A DNA stretch of 64,000 bases, taken from positions 62,001 through 126,000 of the forward strand of contig JASBUG010000006.1 in NCBI GenBank assembly GCA_030148025.1, read 5' to 3'. Positions 1-7,549 of this stretch are shown piece by piece. The DNA comes from Flavobacteriaceae bacterium (GTDB taxonomy: Bacteria; Bacteroidota; Bacteroidia; Flavobacteriales; Flavobacteriaceae). The stretch's first letter is position 1, and every line of letters begins with the position of its first letter. Made by a program: the position numbers and the translations under genes. The notes beneath the pieces were generated by a model, which saw only the letters and a list, made by a program, of their open reading frames with translations, did not search any database and was not told where the DNA came from.

Positions 1-369
1 TCCTCTTGTTCCAGTCAATCTTCTAAAATCTTCGTTTAAAACTTGTATTTGCGATAGCACTTGCGCATCCGATATGTTTGTTCCTGTTCCTATAGGTTCG
101 CCATTATGAATCACATGTACTACAACAGGAATCGTGTATACCACTGCTACACCTCTTTGAGATGCTTTTAGTTTATTTGCTTTAATGTGTTTTGCTATTT
201 TTTCTTCAAACTTTTCGCTACCCATCATTTGTGGGTTGCTTTTTAAAAGCTCTTTATTGTATTCATCTGAGGCACAACGAATATACTCTTCCTCTTGAGC
301 AGATAAGATTCCGCTGGTTAAGATAAGTGAAAGGAAAAGAAAAAATATCTTGTATTTTTTAAAGTCCAT
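1..369 (-). CDS. Secreted M43-like (pappalysin-type) metalloprotease, N-terminal part only
   Basis: The start codon lies at 369 and the gene runs off the left edge, so only about 123 residues are visible. The protein opens with a Sec signal peptide (hydrophobic stretch then SAQ at about residues 8-25) and a propeptide-like charged segment. It then shows the block PVVVHVIHNGEPIGTG followed by an ISDAQVLSQIQVLNEDFRR-type helix. That block is typical of the start of the catalytic domain of M43 zinc metalloproteases secreted by Bacteroidota, many of which are T9SS cargo. The zinc-binding HExxH motif would lie beyond the edge and cannot be seen. The family call rests on the N-terminal block alone. 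Confidence 0.75.
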   Translation of the reverse strand, partial: MDFKKYKIFFLFLSLILTSGILSAQEEEYIRCASDEYNKELLKSNPQMMGSEKFEEKIAKHIKANKLKASQRGVAVVYTIPVVVHVIHNGEPIGTGTNISDAQVLSQIQVLNEDFRRLTGTRG

Positions 370-420
370 AATTTACTAGGTTAAATTAAATTAATAGCGT
401 TGATAAATTTAAGGATTTTT

Positions 421-987
421 TTATTTCCCATTAAAGTTGTTCATCGTGTTATTCACACCAGACAACGCAAAAGACTTGATTATCTCTATGCTTTTCTCTA
501 ATCGTTCTTCTAGTTTAGCATTTTCTTCATCACTCCATTCACCTAAAACATAATCAACTTGCCTTCCTTTACTAAAGGTGTTACTAATACCAAATCGAAA
601 GCGATTGTACTTTGTAGTATTCAACTTGTCTTGAATGTCTTTAAGTCCGTTATGTCCTCCATCACTGCCTTTTGTTTTTAATCTAAGACTTCCAAAAGGT
701 AAATTCAAATCGTCTGTTATTATCAATAAATTTTCTAAAGGGATTTTTTCTTTTTCAAGCCAATACTTTACAGCCTTACCACTCAAATTCATATACGTAC
801 TTGGCTTTATAAAAACGAACGTTCTTCCTTTAAACTTATAAACCGCTTTATCTCCTAATTTTACTGTTTCAAAAGACACTTCTTCCTTTTTAGCAAAATA
901 ATCTAGAATTTTAAACCCAATATTATGCCTGGTATTACAATATTCAACTCCAATATTTCCTAAACCTACTATTAAAAATTTCTTCAT
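421..987 (-). CDS. pth: Peptidyl-tRNA hydrolase
   Basis: Pth hydrolyses the ester bond of peptidyl-tRNAs that fall off the ribosome and so recycles tRNA in the cytoplasm. The protein starts MKKFLIVGLGNIG, followed by NTRHNIGF with the catalytic His at about residue 21. The PSTYMNLSG block and the ITDDLNLPFG block with the conserved Asp are present, then GSDGGHNGLK. The length of 188 aa is normal for the family. I chose the start at 987 because the core begins there. An in-frame ATG at 1053 would add a 22-residue basic leader of a kind I recall in other flavobacterial Pth proteins, so it is a real alternative. A start at 1086 is unlikely because it falls inside the rplY terminator hairpin. Confidence 0.93.
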   Translation of the reverse strand: MKKFLIVGLGNIGVEYCNTRHNIGFKILDYFAKKEEVSFETVKLGDKAVYKFKGRTFVFIKPSTYMNLSGKAVKYWLEKEKIPLENLLIITDDLNLPFGSLRLKTKGSDGGHNGLKDIQDKLNTTKYNRFRFGISNTFSKGRQVDYVLGEWSDEENAKLEERLEKSIEIIKSFALSGVNNTMNNFNGK

Positions 988-1077
988 ATAATCTTGACCT
1001 TCATCTATAGGTCTTAATTTTCTTTTAAAAAATATATTTAAAAATTTACACATTACAATTGCATCTATGTAAAAATA

Positions 1078-1109
1078 AAAAAGCATCCTGAATTAACAGA
1101 ATGCTTTTA
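1078..1109 (-). terminator. Intrinsic terminator after rplY
   Basis: The arms aaaagcat and atgctttt form a stem that continues inwards with one mismatch (catcctg against cagaatg). On the minus strand it is followed by a T-rich stretch. It lies between the rplY stop and pth, so pth is probably transcribed from its own promoter or by read-through. Confidence 0.7.
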
Positions 1110-1130
1110 ATTATAATAACTTATATTGTA

Positions 1131-1754
1131 TTATTCCTGAGCTGCTTCAGCTGTTTCTTCTGTAGTTTCATCCTCATCTTCATCCATATCCATAGTCGCA
1201 CTCATTGAAGCTCTAGAACGCTTCACTTGACATACTACAGTGTTGTCTGGATGTAAGAATTTGTAAGCTTCATTTTCTAATTCAGTAATATATAGCTTAT
1301 TACCGATTTTTAATTTAGAAATATCTGCTTCGATAAAATCTGGAAGATTTGTAGGTAATGCTTTTACTCTAAGTTTACGTTTGTTCTTTCTTAAAGTACC
1401 ACCAGCCATAACACCTGGAGCGTTTCCAACAACTGTTACAGGAATATCCATAGCAATTTCTTTATCTTCAAATAACTGATAGAAATCGATATGTAATATT
1501 TTATCTGTTACTGGGTGAAACTGGATGTCTTGTAACACCGCATTGTAGTTATCACCACCTTCTAAAGCAATCACAACTGTATGCGCATTAGGCGTATAAA
1601 CCAGTTTAGAGAATGCCAATTCGTTTGCTGAGAAATGTACTGGCTTGTCTCCTCCGTATAATACGCAAGGAACCTGTCCAGCATTACGTAAGGCCTTTGT
1701 TGACTTCTTGCCCACGCTTTCTCTTTGAGATCCGTTGATTGTAATTGATTTCAT
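1131..1754 (-). CDS. rplY: 50S ribosomal protein L25 (Ctc/TL5 form)
   Basis: L25 binds 5S rRNA in the large ribosomal subunit. The N-terminal part (about residues 1-95) carries the L25 fold, with [19 protein letters not shown] and PCVLYGG blocks. A second beta-rich domain (about 95-180) makes it the long TL5/Ctc form, and the last 20 residues are an acidic Asp/Glu-rich tail. The length of 207 aa fits. It lies 26 bp after prs in the same direction, the usual prs-rplY-pth order in Bacteroidota. The hairpin at 1078-1109 ends this transcript. Confidence 0.95.
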   Translation of the reverse strand: MKSITINGSQRESVGKKSTKALRNAGQVPCVLYGGDKPVHFSANELAFSKLVYTPNAHTVVIALEGGDNYNAVLQDIQFHPVTDKILHIDFYQLFEDKEIAMDIPVTVVGNAPGVMAGGTLRKNKRKLRVKALPTNLPDFIEADISKLKIGNKLYITELENEAYKFLHPDNTVVCQVKRSRASMSATMDMDEDEDETTEETAEAAQE

Positions 1755-1780
1755 TTTAAAATTTATATTAATATAATTGT

Positions 1781-2722
1781 TTACATTACAAATTTTGAGC
1801 TGATTGATTGATTATGATGAACGCGGTGCATTACATCTGCAAACAAATTTGCACAACTCAATACTTTTATTTTATCACTTTTACCTGATAACGGAATTGA
1901 ATCTGTAACGATCAATTCTTCAAGTTTAGAATTTTCTAAACGCTCGTAAGCACTTCCCGATAAAATTGGGTGCGTACAAATTGCTCTTACACTTAGTGCT
2001 CCTCTTTCCATCATCAAATCGGCAGCTTTAGTAAGTGTTCCAGCAGTATCTACCATATCATCTACAAGCACTACATTTTTACCAGTTACATCACCAATAA
2101 GCTCCATGTGCGATATCACATTTGCTTTGGCACGTTGTTTATAACAAATAACCACATCGCTCTCTAAAGCTTTAGAATAAGCATAAGCTCTTTTAGAACC
2201 TCCCATATCTGGCGATGCTATTGTTAAGTTTTCTAACCCTAATTCTTTTAAATACGGTAAGAAAATTGTTGATGCAAATAAATGATCTACTGGTTTTTCA
2301 AAGAACCCTTGTATTTGGTCTGCATGCAAATCCATAGTAATAATTCTAGTTGCTCCAGCAGCTTCTAGCATTTTAGCTACTAATTTAGCAGCAATAGGAA
2401 CTCTAGGCTTGTCTTTTCTATCTTGCCTAGCCCAACCAAAATAAGGTATTACAGCTGTGATATGTCTAGCAGAAGCTCGTTTAGCAGCATCTATCATTAA
2501 CAGTAATTCCATTAAATTTTCTGAACTAGGATTTGTAGATCCTATTAGAAAAATTCTAGTCCCGCGAATCGATTCTTCGAATGATGGTTGAAACTCACCA
2601 TCGCTATAGGTTGATGTAATGACATTACCTAAATCTGCACCAAACGATTTAGCGATTTTTTCAGCTACCTCAATACTTTGAGAGCATGCAAAAATTTTAG
2701 GTTCTAGAACTGCGTTAGGCAT
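1781..2722 (-). CDS. prs: Ribose-phosphate pyrophosphokinase (PRPP synthetase)
   Basis: The enzyme makes PRPP from ribose 5-phosphate and ATP for nucleotide, His and Trp synthesis. Visible blocks are [15 protein letters not shown] near the N-terminus, the [14 protein letters not shown]/flexible-loop region, [11 protein letters not shown] (Mg/pyrophosphate site, about residues 131-141) and the PRPP-binding loop [14 protein letters not shown] near residue 220. The length of 313 aa is standard. Transcription probably starts from the promoter at 2774-2802, and rplY is co-transcribed downstream. Confidence 0.96.
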   Translation of the reverse strand: MPNAVLEPKIFACSQSIEVAEKIAKSFGADLGNVITSTYSDGEFQPSFEESIRGTRIFLIGSTNPSSENLMELLLMIDAAKRASARHITAVIPYFGWARQDRKDKPRVPIAAKLVAKMLEAAGATRIITMDLHADQIQGFFEKPVDHLFASTIFLPYLKELGLENLTIASPDMGGSKRAYAYSKALESDVVICYKQRAKANVISHMELIGDVTGKNVVLVDDMVDTAGTLTKAADLMMERGALSVRAICTHPILSGSAYERLENSKLEELIVTDSIPLSGKSDKIKVLSCANLFADVMHRVHHNQSISSKFVM

Positions 2723-2773
2723 TTTAGTTTACTGTTTTATAACTATTTAAACTGCGTTTCTGTAAATGAGGTG

Positions 2774-2802
2774 CAAATTTAGGAATTTATTTGAACTGCA
2801 AA
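2774..2802 (-). promoter_or_regulatory. Bacteroidota-type promoter for prs-rplY
   Basis: Read on the minus strand, TTTG (2802-2799) is followed by 17 bp and then an exact TAAATTTG (2781-2774). This matches the -33 TTTG and -7 TAnnTTTG elements known for the primary sigma factor of Bacteroidota. The predicted start of transcription is about 45 bp upstream of the prs ATG. Confidence 0.6.
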
Positions 2803-2824
2803 AGCATAAAAGACACTATTTTTA

Positions 2825-2855
2825 ATTGGCTACAGTAATATATTTTATATTTTTG
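2825..2855 (+). promoter_or_regulatory. Bacteroidota-type promoter for tRNA-Leu
   Basis: TTG at 2826-2828 is followed by 19 bp and an exact TAnnTTTG element (TATTTTTG, 2848-2855). The tRNA begins 12 bp downstream, a normal distance for a stable RNA gene. It sits back to back with the prs promoter. Confidence 0.6.
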
Positions 2856-2866
2856 CAATCCGTTTT

Positions 2867-2948
2867 GCTCAAGTGGCGGAATTGGTAGACGCGCTGGATT
2901 CAAAATCCAGTTTCTTCGGAAGTGTGGGTTCGATTCCCACCTTGAGTA
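2867..2948 (+). tRNA. tRNA-Leu (CAA anticodon)
   Basis: The acceptor arms GCTCAAG and CTTGAGT pair with one G-U at the first position, and A73 follows. The D arm contains GGCGGAATTGGTAGACGC, as in Leu tRNAs. The anticodon stem CTGGA/TCCAG closes the loop TTCAAAA, giving anticodon CAA, which reads UUG. There is a class II variable arm and a T arm GTGGG-TTCGATT-CCCAC. The CCA end is not encoded. The last bases of the gene are repeated downstream at 3048-3062. Confidence 0.95.
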
Positions 2949-2949
2949 C
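2935..2949 (+). repeat. Direct repeat copy 1: tRNA-Leu 3' end (candidate att site)
   Basis: tcccaccttgagtac covers the 3' part of the T arm, the acceptor strand and the next base. The same 15 bases occur exactly at 3048-3062. Repeats of a tRNA 3' end are the usual footprint of tyrosine-recombinase integration, but no integrase gene is visible nearby. Confidence 0.65.
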
Positions 2950-2958
2950 GAATAAATC

Positions 2959-2994
2959 AAAAAGCAAGCGAAAACATAAAGCTTGCTTTTTTGT
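2959..2994 (+). terminator. Intrinsic terminator just after tRNA-Leu
   Basis: The arms aaagcaagc (2961-2969) and gcttgcttt (2981-2989) enclose an 11-nt A-rich loop and run into a T tract. It lies inside the 98-bp segment bounded by the two tRNA-end repeats. Confidence 0.8.
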
Positions 2995-3047
2995 TTTTGT
3001 GATTTTTTGATTTTCAAAGCGTCGCTTTGGGGAACACCGCAGGTATA

Positions 3048-3062
3048 TCCCACCTTGAGTAC
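3048..3062 (+). repeat. Direct repeat copy 2 of the tRNA-Leu 3' end
   Basis: This is an exact copy of the 15 bases at 2935-2949, without the rest of the tRNA. It is followed immediately by a second strong terminator (3067-3110), which may be the original terminator of the tRNA gene. The segment between the copies also holds the near-palindrome caaagcg-t-cgctttg at 3015-3029. Confidence 0.65.
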
Positions 3063-3066
3063 ATAT

Positions 3067-3110
3067 AAAATCCGTAATACAATTGACTTCTAATTGTTTA
3101 CGGATTTTTA
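3067..3110 (+). terminator. Second intrinsic terminator, after repeat copy 2
   Basis: aaaatccgtaatacaatt (3067-3084) pairs with aattgtttacggatttt (3092-3108) with a single bulged base, and a T-rich run follows. The first codons of the open frame that starts with TTG at 3094 fall inside this hairpin, so that TTG is not a plausible original start. Confidence 0.75.
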
Positions 3111-3120
3111 TTATTTATAT

Positions 3121-3772
3121 TTGTACGATTTATGTACGGTTATTACAAATCAAGAGCTAAAATTACTATGCGAAGAGAATAATATCCCAATCCCAGAAAT
3201 GGGATATTGGCAAAAACTTAAGTTTAATAAGCAAGTTATTAAAGCTCCTATTCCTGACAAGGAAACTTCAGGTAAAAAGATAGGACTTAAAAATGAAGAA
3301 AAGTTAACACCGTTACAAAAGTTATCTAATGAAATACAGGAAAAGCATCCAAATTTAATTATAGTCTCTAATAAATTAAGAAGACCTCATTCCCTTGTTT
3401 CGACTACCATAAATCATTGGGATAATCTCAAGAGGAGAGATTATAGATTAGGAAATAGAAGTCTTTTAATTAATGTTACAAAAATAATGAAAGGCGTGCC
3501 TTAAGGTTTATGGATTCCTTGTTGAAACTATTAGAAAAAAGGGAACATCAAATAATTCAGCACGAGTATAATGGAACACAAAGCATAGTTTTTGGAATTG
3601 CAATAGAAGTTTACTTGTGAGAAACTAATAAAAGAGTTCGCTCAGATAATAGTTATACAAACTTTAAATATGAGCCAACAGGAATTTTAGTTTTGAAAAT
3701 AAATAAATGGTCAAAGGAAAAAGAATTTAGAGATGGTAAAAGAGAGCTTTTAGAAAATATAAAAATCACTTA
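3121..3772 (+). pseudogene. Decayed mobile-element-associated protein gene
   Basis: The first open part (to 3504) encodes a segment like LYDL...NQELKLLCEENNIPIPEMGYWQKLKF. This resembles a protein of unknown function carried by mobile elements, whose usual start is longer and contains a helix-turn-helix. The frame then shifts: from about 3508 another frame continues with MDSLLKLLEKREHQIIQ, and after an in-frame TGA (3618-3620) with YEPTGILVLKINKW...DGKRELLENIKIT up to a stop at 3770-3772. All three pieces read in family order, so this is one gene broken by a frameshift, a nonsense codon and probably loss of its 5' end. The family assignment is from memory of similar sequences and is moderate. 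Confidence 0.6.
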
Positions 3773-3991
3773 AAATGAATTAAGTGGTTGCTTTAAAAAT
3801 GATTGCTCTTTTTATCACAAAACGAGGTCAAAATTTCGCGGAATTTTAATCAAGGCACATTCGCTTTAAAAAACTTTTTATGATTAAGCATTAATTATAG
3901 TCATATAATTAATAAATGTGTGTGTGTTTAAATTTTAAGAAAATGATTCTAGCAACGGATAAATTAATATTGAGTGAAGTATTTATAACAC
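3773..3991. other. AT-rich spacer with no recognised gene
   Basis: The spacer between the pseudogene and the XRE regulator shows no open frame worth calling, no clear hairpin with a T tract and no promoter match. It contains a short TG-dinucleotide run near 3917-3928. Confidence 0.5.
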
Positions 3992-4261
3992 CTAATCTTT
4001 TTTGTGTTCTTTCAAAAGCATGTGAAATCGCTCATCATCAAAGAAACTAGAAGGGGGTACTTCTAATGCTATAGCAATTTTAAGAAGAGTTCTGAGCGAT
4101 GGGCACCGGCTACCAGACTCAATTTTACTATAACTACCTTTGTGGAGTCCACATTTTTCTATCACTTCTTTTTGTGATAAATTTTTAGATTCCCTTAAAT
4201 CATGTATTCGTTGTCCAATGGTTTCTATTAGACTCTCTATATATAATGAATTCACGTACAA
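3992..4261 (-). CDS. XRE-family helix-turn-helix regulator
   Basis: A small cytoplasmic DNA-binding protein of 89 aa. The HTH_3/Cro-cI domain covers about residues 15-75: IGQRIHDLRESKNLSQKEVIEKCGL as helices 1-2, HKGSYSKIESGSRCPSLRTLLKIAIALEV as the recognition helix onwards, then an FFDDERF tail. There is no ATG near the N-terminus, so the assigned start is the TTG at 4259-4261. It reads leftwards, away from the transposase and RiPP operon. It could control the island, but no operator was identified. Confidence 0.85.
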   Translation of the reverse strand: MYVNSLYIESLIETIGQRIHDLRESKNLSQKEVIEKCGLHKGSYSKIESGSRCPSLRTLLKIAIALEVPPSSFFDDERFHMLLKEHKKD

Positions 4262-4361
4262 ATTTGATTAGTAGCACTTACTAAGGTAAAAGGAAAATAT
4301 CAATGGTAATAATACAATCTATGACTTACCTAAAAATTAGGTATATAGACTTTTTTACATT

Positions 4362-4389
4362 AAAAGTTGTCTATTAGGCAACTTTTTTG
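4362..4389. terminator. Hairpin with T tract between the XRE gene and the transposase
   Basis: aaaagttg (4362-4369) pairs with caactttt (4379-4386) around a 9-nt loop, and a T run follows on the plus strand. No gene ends just upstream on that strand, so it may be a relic of a deleted gene or protect the rightward genes from read-through. Confidence 0.55.
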
Positions 4390-4539
4390 TTTATTTATGA
4401 AAAATTAATAGCGAAAGCCGAAAAGCTAATAGAATAGGCAACAATAAAAATATTTTGACTTATTAATATAAATTCCGTGTCTTATAACTTTAAAACATTA
4501 TGATATGATACAATCTAAAGGTAAAATATACTAAACTTT

Positions 4540-5175
4540 ATGAAAGAACTACCGAATGATAATAAATATAAGGAGTACTTAGCCAAATATAAATGGCATA
4601 ATGGTTTTGTTTGCCCAAAATGTAGAGGTGCTGCTGGCTGTATGAAAAAGGGATTTAAATACCATCGTTATAGTTGTCATCACGTAGAAAGTGCAACTGC
4701 CAATACACTATTTCATAAGGTTAAATTTGGATTACAAAAATCATTTTGTGTTGTTTTTGAAATGACTACTAGTAGTAAAAGTTTATCAAGCGTACAATTG
4801 GCAGAACGTTATGGTATAAGTCAAACCACAATGCGGTTTTTTATGCAAAAGGTTCGTAAAGCTATGGAAAGTTCTGAGAAGTATCCCTTATCAGAGTTAG
4901 TTCATGTTGATAAATTCACTATTGGCGAGAAAGAAGATGGAAAACAAGGTAGAAACTATGATGGTAAAAAGAAAAAGGCAGTGATAGCAGTAGAACTTTC
5001 TAATAAACATCAAGTTAAACGTATTTATATAAAATCCATAGACGATTACTCTTCAAAATCTTTAACTCCAATATTTGAAGAACATATTGATACTTCTACT
5101 AAAGTATTTGCTGATAAGTGGCGTGGTTATGAGCCAATAACTTGGAGCCAAATTAAACAGAATGTAACTCAATAA
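4540..5175 (+). pseudogene. IS1595-family (ISXO2-like) transposase, C-terminally truncated
   Basis: The N-terminal part has a zinc-ribbon (CPKC at about residues 25-28 and a degenerate second pair, SCHH in place of CxxC) and a helix-turn-helix segment SVQLAERYGISQTTMRFFMQKV. The ISXO2-like DDE domain begins at HVDKFTIGEKEDGKQGRNY with the first catalytic Asp and continues to FADKWRGYEPI with the second. The protein then ends after 211 residues at an unrelated ITWSQIKQN tail. Full-length relatives have about 300 residues, and the last catalytic residues and the C-terminal NRR-type motif are missing. No terminal inverted repeats were found. I judge it an inactive remnant. Confidence 0.75.
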
Positions 5176-5208
5176 TTTTTATATACAAAACGGTAGATTT
5201 CTAACAAG

Positions 5209-6114
5209 ATGAATAAAGGTGTATTTTATAAATTATTTTTTATTTTAATTTTTTTCATGAGTTGTAAAACGAGTGCCGATAAATTTGCTAACTATCTCGA
5301 CGAAGGTTATTATAAAAATATATACAAGGCAGATAGTCTCTTCATAATTGAAGATTATGAAAATAGCTACAAATTATTAAATAGTACCTTTAGTAAATTT
5401 ACACCTTTGAATATGGAGCAATATGATGAGATGGTTACATATTTAAAGTTAAAAATAGTGTTAAAGGAAAAAATCAATTATAAAGATTATACTGATTTAG
5501 TATCAAAGTACGGTTATAGCTTTGATTTTTTAACAAAGGATAGTATACTTAATAAGTATTACTTAAATGTTAAAGAACGTTTCAATAGGGACTATTCTAA
5601 ATTATCTAAACAATATTATTCATCTTTAAATAAAGAATTAATCAAGAAAATTCTTTATTTGAAAGAGATAGATCAGTGGGTTCGTAAAAATAATTTTAGT
5701 CAACAAAAAATGGACTCTATAGATTTAATTCATGAAAAAGAACTCAAGAAGATATTTAATCAGTTTGGATACCCTTCTCACCATTTAGTAGGTAAAAATT
5801 CCATTTCAAACAATGTTTCTATTAAGACTCTGTTATTGCATACTGATGATTCCATTAGAATAAATTATTTCATGCCAAAAGTATTAAGCTATATCAAAGA
5901 AGGTAAAGCATCCCCTTACATTTATGGTGTAATGAAAGACCAGTATTTATTGTATAATGACCAAGAGCAGTATTATGGCACTTATACAACAAGAAAACCT
6001 ATTTCAGTACCTATTAAAGAGTTAAATAATAGAAGAGAGAGTATTGGTTTACCAAATTATGGCTATGATAAATGGCGAATGATGATGATATATGGCATAA
6101 CTGAAGAATTTTAA
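5209..6114 (+). CDS. DUF6624-like lipoprotein of unknown function
   Basis: A 301-aa protein with a lipoprotein signal (lipobox FMSC, Cys at about residue 19) and two regions. The N-terminal region is helical and charged. The C-terminal part (about 190-300) resembles DUF6624: a segment with FMPKVLSYIKEGKASPYIYGVMKDQYLL, then QEQYYGTY, then ELNNRRESIGLPNYGYDKW. It ends 24 bp before the first precursor peptide and reads the same way, so it may belong to the RiPP transcript. Its role there is unknown; a surface-exposed partner or self-protection protein is possible but only a guess. It is as AT-rich as the genes that follow. Confidence 0.65.
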   Translation: MNKGVFYKLFFILIFFMSCKTSADKFANYLDEGYYKNIYKADSLFIIEDYENSYKLLNSTFSKFTPLNMEQYDEMVTYLKLKIVLKEKINYKDYTDLVSKYGYSFDFLTKDSILNKYYLNVKERFNRDYSKLSKQYYSSLNKELIKKILYLKEIDQWVRKNNFSQQKMDSIDLIHEKELKKIFNQFGYPSHHLVGKNSISNNVSIKTLLLHTDDSIRINYFMPKVLSYIKEGKASPYIYGVMKDQYLLYNDQEQYYGTYTTRKPISVPIKELNNRRESIGLPNYGYDKWRMMMIYGITEEF

Positions 6115-6138
6115 ATTAATTATTAAATATTTTTTATT

Positions 6139-6369
6139 ATGAGAAAACTAGAAGATTTCAAAAATTCTTTGAAGGAGAGTAATTTTATTAACGACAGTCA
6201 GCTTAATATGATTGTTGGTATGAAAAGATTAATGTCAAAATCAACATGTTTTGAATCAACCTGCAATAATGGTTCTGAAGATTGTGGCGCAACTGTAGAT
6301 AGAGATTATGATGATGGGTCTACAACCTCAACATATACAGAATTGTCAAGATCTTGTATGGAATGTTAA
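6139..6369 (+). CDS. gwsA: Grasp-with-spasm precursor peptide 1
   Basis: A 76-aa peptide. The leader starts MRKLEDF and runs to about IVGMKRLMS. The putative core (about residues 34-76) has five Cys (37, 42, 49, 73, 76), the block TCNNGSEDC, and a stretch DRDYDDGSTTSTYTE of alternating acidic and hydroxyl residues suited to ester cross-linking by an ATP-grasp enzyme. It ends CMEC. It shares the leader start, the TC-N-G-ED block and five Cys with the next gene. Unlike that gene, it has no Gly-Gly at the aligned cleavage position, only a single Gly27. It is called from size, position beside gwsG and paralogy; no product is known. Confidence 0.75.
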   Translation: MRKLEDFKNSLKESNFINDSQLNMIVGMKRLMSKSTCFESTCNNGSEDCGATVDRDYDDGSTTSTYTELSRSCMEC

Positions 6370-6388
6370 ACTTTAAAAAATAAATATT

Positions 6389-6592
6389 ATGAGAAAATTA
6401 GAAAGTTTTCATCAAGAAGCGATGAACTCTGAAAACGAATCTGTTGTTTTTGGCGGGAGATTAGAATCTTCATCTAGATGTAATTATTATGATGTTACTT
6501 GTGATAATGGCAGAGAAGATAGATCATGGTCTCATTATTGTGACGGCGATTTAATATGGTCTACTTGCACTTATGTTGATGAAGAGTGTTAA
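6389..6592 (+). CDS. gwsA: Grasp-with-spasm precursor peptide 2
   Basis: A 67-aa paralogue of the preceding peptide, 19 bp downstream and preceded by a similar A/T-rich leader. The leader is MRKLESFHQEAMNSENESVV, then FGGR, giving a clear Gly-Gly (residues 22-23) for the C39 peptidase of the exporter at 8793-10985. The core (24-67) has five Cys (31, 38, 51, 60, 67), the shared TCDNGRED block, aromatic residues (YY, W, Y, W) and an acidic end DEEC. The gwsG start follows 6 bp after the stop. Confidence 0.8.
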   Translation: MRKLESFHQEAMNSENESVVFGGRLESSSRCNYYDVTCDNGREDRSWSHYCDGDLIWSTCTYVDEEC

Positions 6593-6598
6593 ATTGTT

Positions 6599-7549
6599 AT
6601 GATTTTAATATTATCTAATGTAAGTGATTATTCAACTAATATTGTTATAGATTGGTTGAATTTTTATAAAATAAATTGGATAAGAATAAATGAGAATGAT
6701 TATGCTGAATTGGAGTTTTATAAAACTGATATAAAATTCCAATATAACTCATTCTCATTTTTGTTTTCAGAAATTGAAGGTGTATGGTATAGAAGAGGTA
6801 AACTAAATTTTAAACTGAATGATAATCTATTTGATGAACCCAATATTGACAATTTCAGAAAAGTTGAACTTGAAAAAATCAAGCAACTTATTTATTACAA
6901 ACTATCTAAGCTGCCTCATATCAATAGATTTGAAGCGTCAGATGTGAATAAACTCATAGTTAATGATTTGGCAAGATTTTATAACCTCAAAACACCTAAA
7001 GAATACATTGTTTCTAACAAAGAGACTTTAAATAATTTATTGGATGAGAATAATGATTTTTGTACTAAATCTATATCAGGCAGTGGATTTATTAGTTCAG
7101 AAAAATTTTATATAGAATTATTGACTAAAAAAATCCATAAGAAAGATAAATTTTCAACTAATTTTTTCCCCTCTTTAGTTCAAAGCTATATTGATAAGAA
7201 ATTTGAGTTGAGAATATTTTTTATTGAAAGAAATTTTTGGACAATGGCTATTTTTTCTCAAAATGACCCAAGCACAAAAATTGATTTTAGAAATTATAAT
7301 CACGATTTTCCAAATAGGAATGTACCATTTAATTTACCAAACAAAATTAAAAGTAAACTGATTAAACTTATGAATAGAATTAATTTAAACTCTGGTTCAA
7401 TTGATATGATTTATACAAAAAATAATGATTATGTTTTTTTAGAGGTGAATCCCGTTGGTCAATTTGGAATGGTTTCAAATCCATGTAATTATAATCTACA
7501 CAAAGAAATTGCTAAATATTTTAAGGAAAATATTTATGAAAGAAATTAA
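6599..7549 (+). CDS. gwsG: ATP-grasp peptide maturase GwsG
   Basis: A cytoplasmic 316-aa ATP-grasp ligase of the grasp-with-spasm type (TIGR04192-like). Such enzymes activate Asp/Glu side chains of a precursor with ATP and join them to Ser/Thr/Lys side chains (graspetide-type ester or amide links). Seen here are an N-terminal pre-grasp region starting MILILSNVSDYSTNIVIDWL, the WYRRGKLNF block near residue 63, a Lys/Ser-rich ATP-binding segment CTKSISGSGFIS, PSLVQSYIDKKFELRIFFIE with the catalytic Arg, and the Mg-binding end FLEVNPVGQFGMVS. It starts 6 bp after precursor 2. Its last 14 bp overlap the next gene. The gene is strikingly AT-rich. Confidence 0.88.
   Translation: MILILSNVSDYSTNIVIDWLNFYKINWIRINENDYAELEFYKTDIKFQYNSFSFLFSEIEGVWYRRGKLNFKLNDNLFDEPNIDNFRKVELEKIKQLIYYKLSKLPHINRFEASDVNKLIVNDLARFYNLKTPKEYIVSNKETLNNLLDENNDFCTKSISGSGFISSEKFYIELLTKKIHKKDKFSTNFFPSLVQSYIDKKFELRIFFIERNFWTMAIFSQNDPSTKIDFRNYNHDFPNRNVPFNLPNKIKSKLIKLMNRINLNSGSIDMIYTKNNDYVFLEVNPVGQFGMVSNPCNYNLHKEIAKYFKENIYERN

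Noticed and set aside
2787..3053. An 88-codon open frame on the minus strand across the tRNA-Leu region
   Set aside because: It covers the tRNA gene and its terminator, has no family features and uses translation of structured RNA; a chance frame.
3094..3120. TTG start for the first fragment of the mobile-element gene
   Set aside because: The first codons lie inside the second terminator hairpin and match no protein family; the gene more likely lost its real 5' end.
3917..3928. TG-dinucleotide run as a phase-variation tract
   Set aside because: It is too short and lies in a spacer with no gene start within reach.
7455..7535. Upstream extension of the 62-aa protein
   Set aside because: An in-frame ATG at 7455 would put 27 extra residues inside gwsG with no support; the ATG at 7536 gives the coupled overlap.
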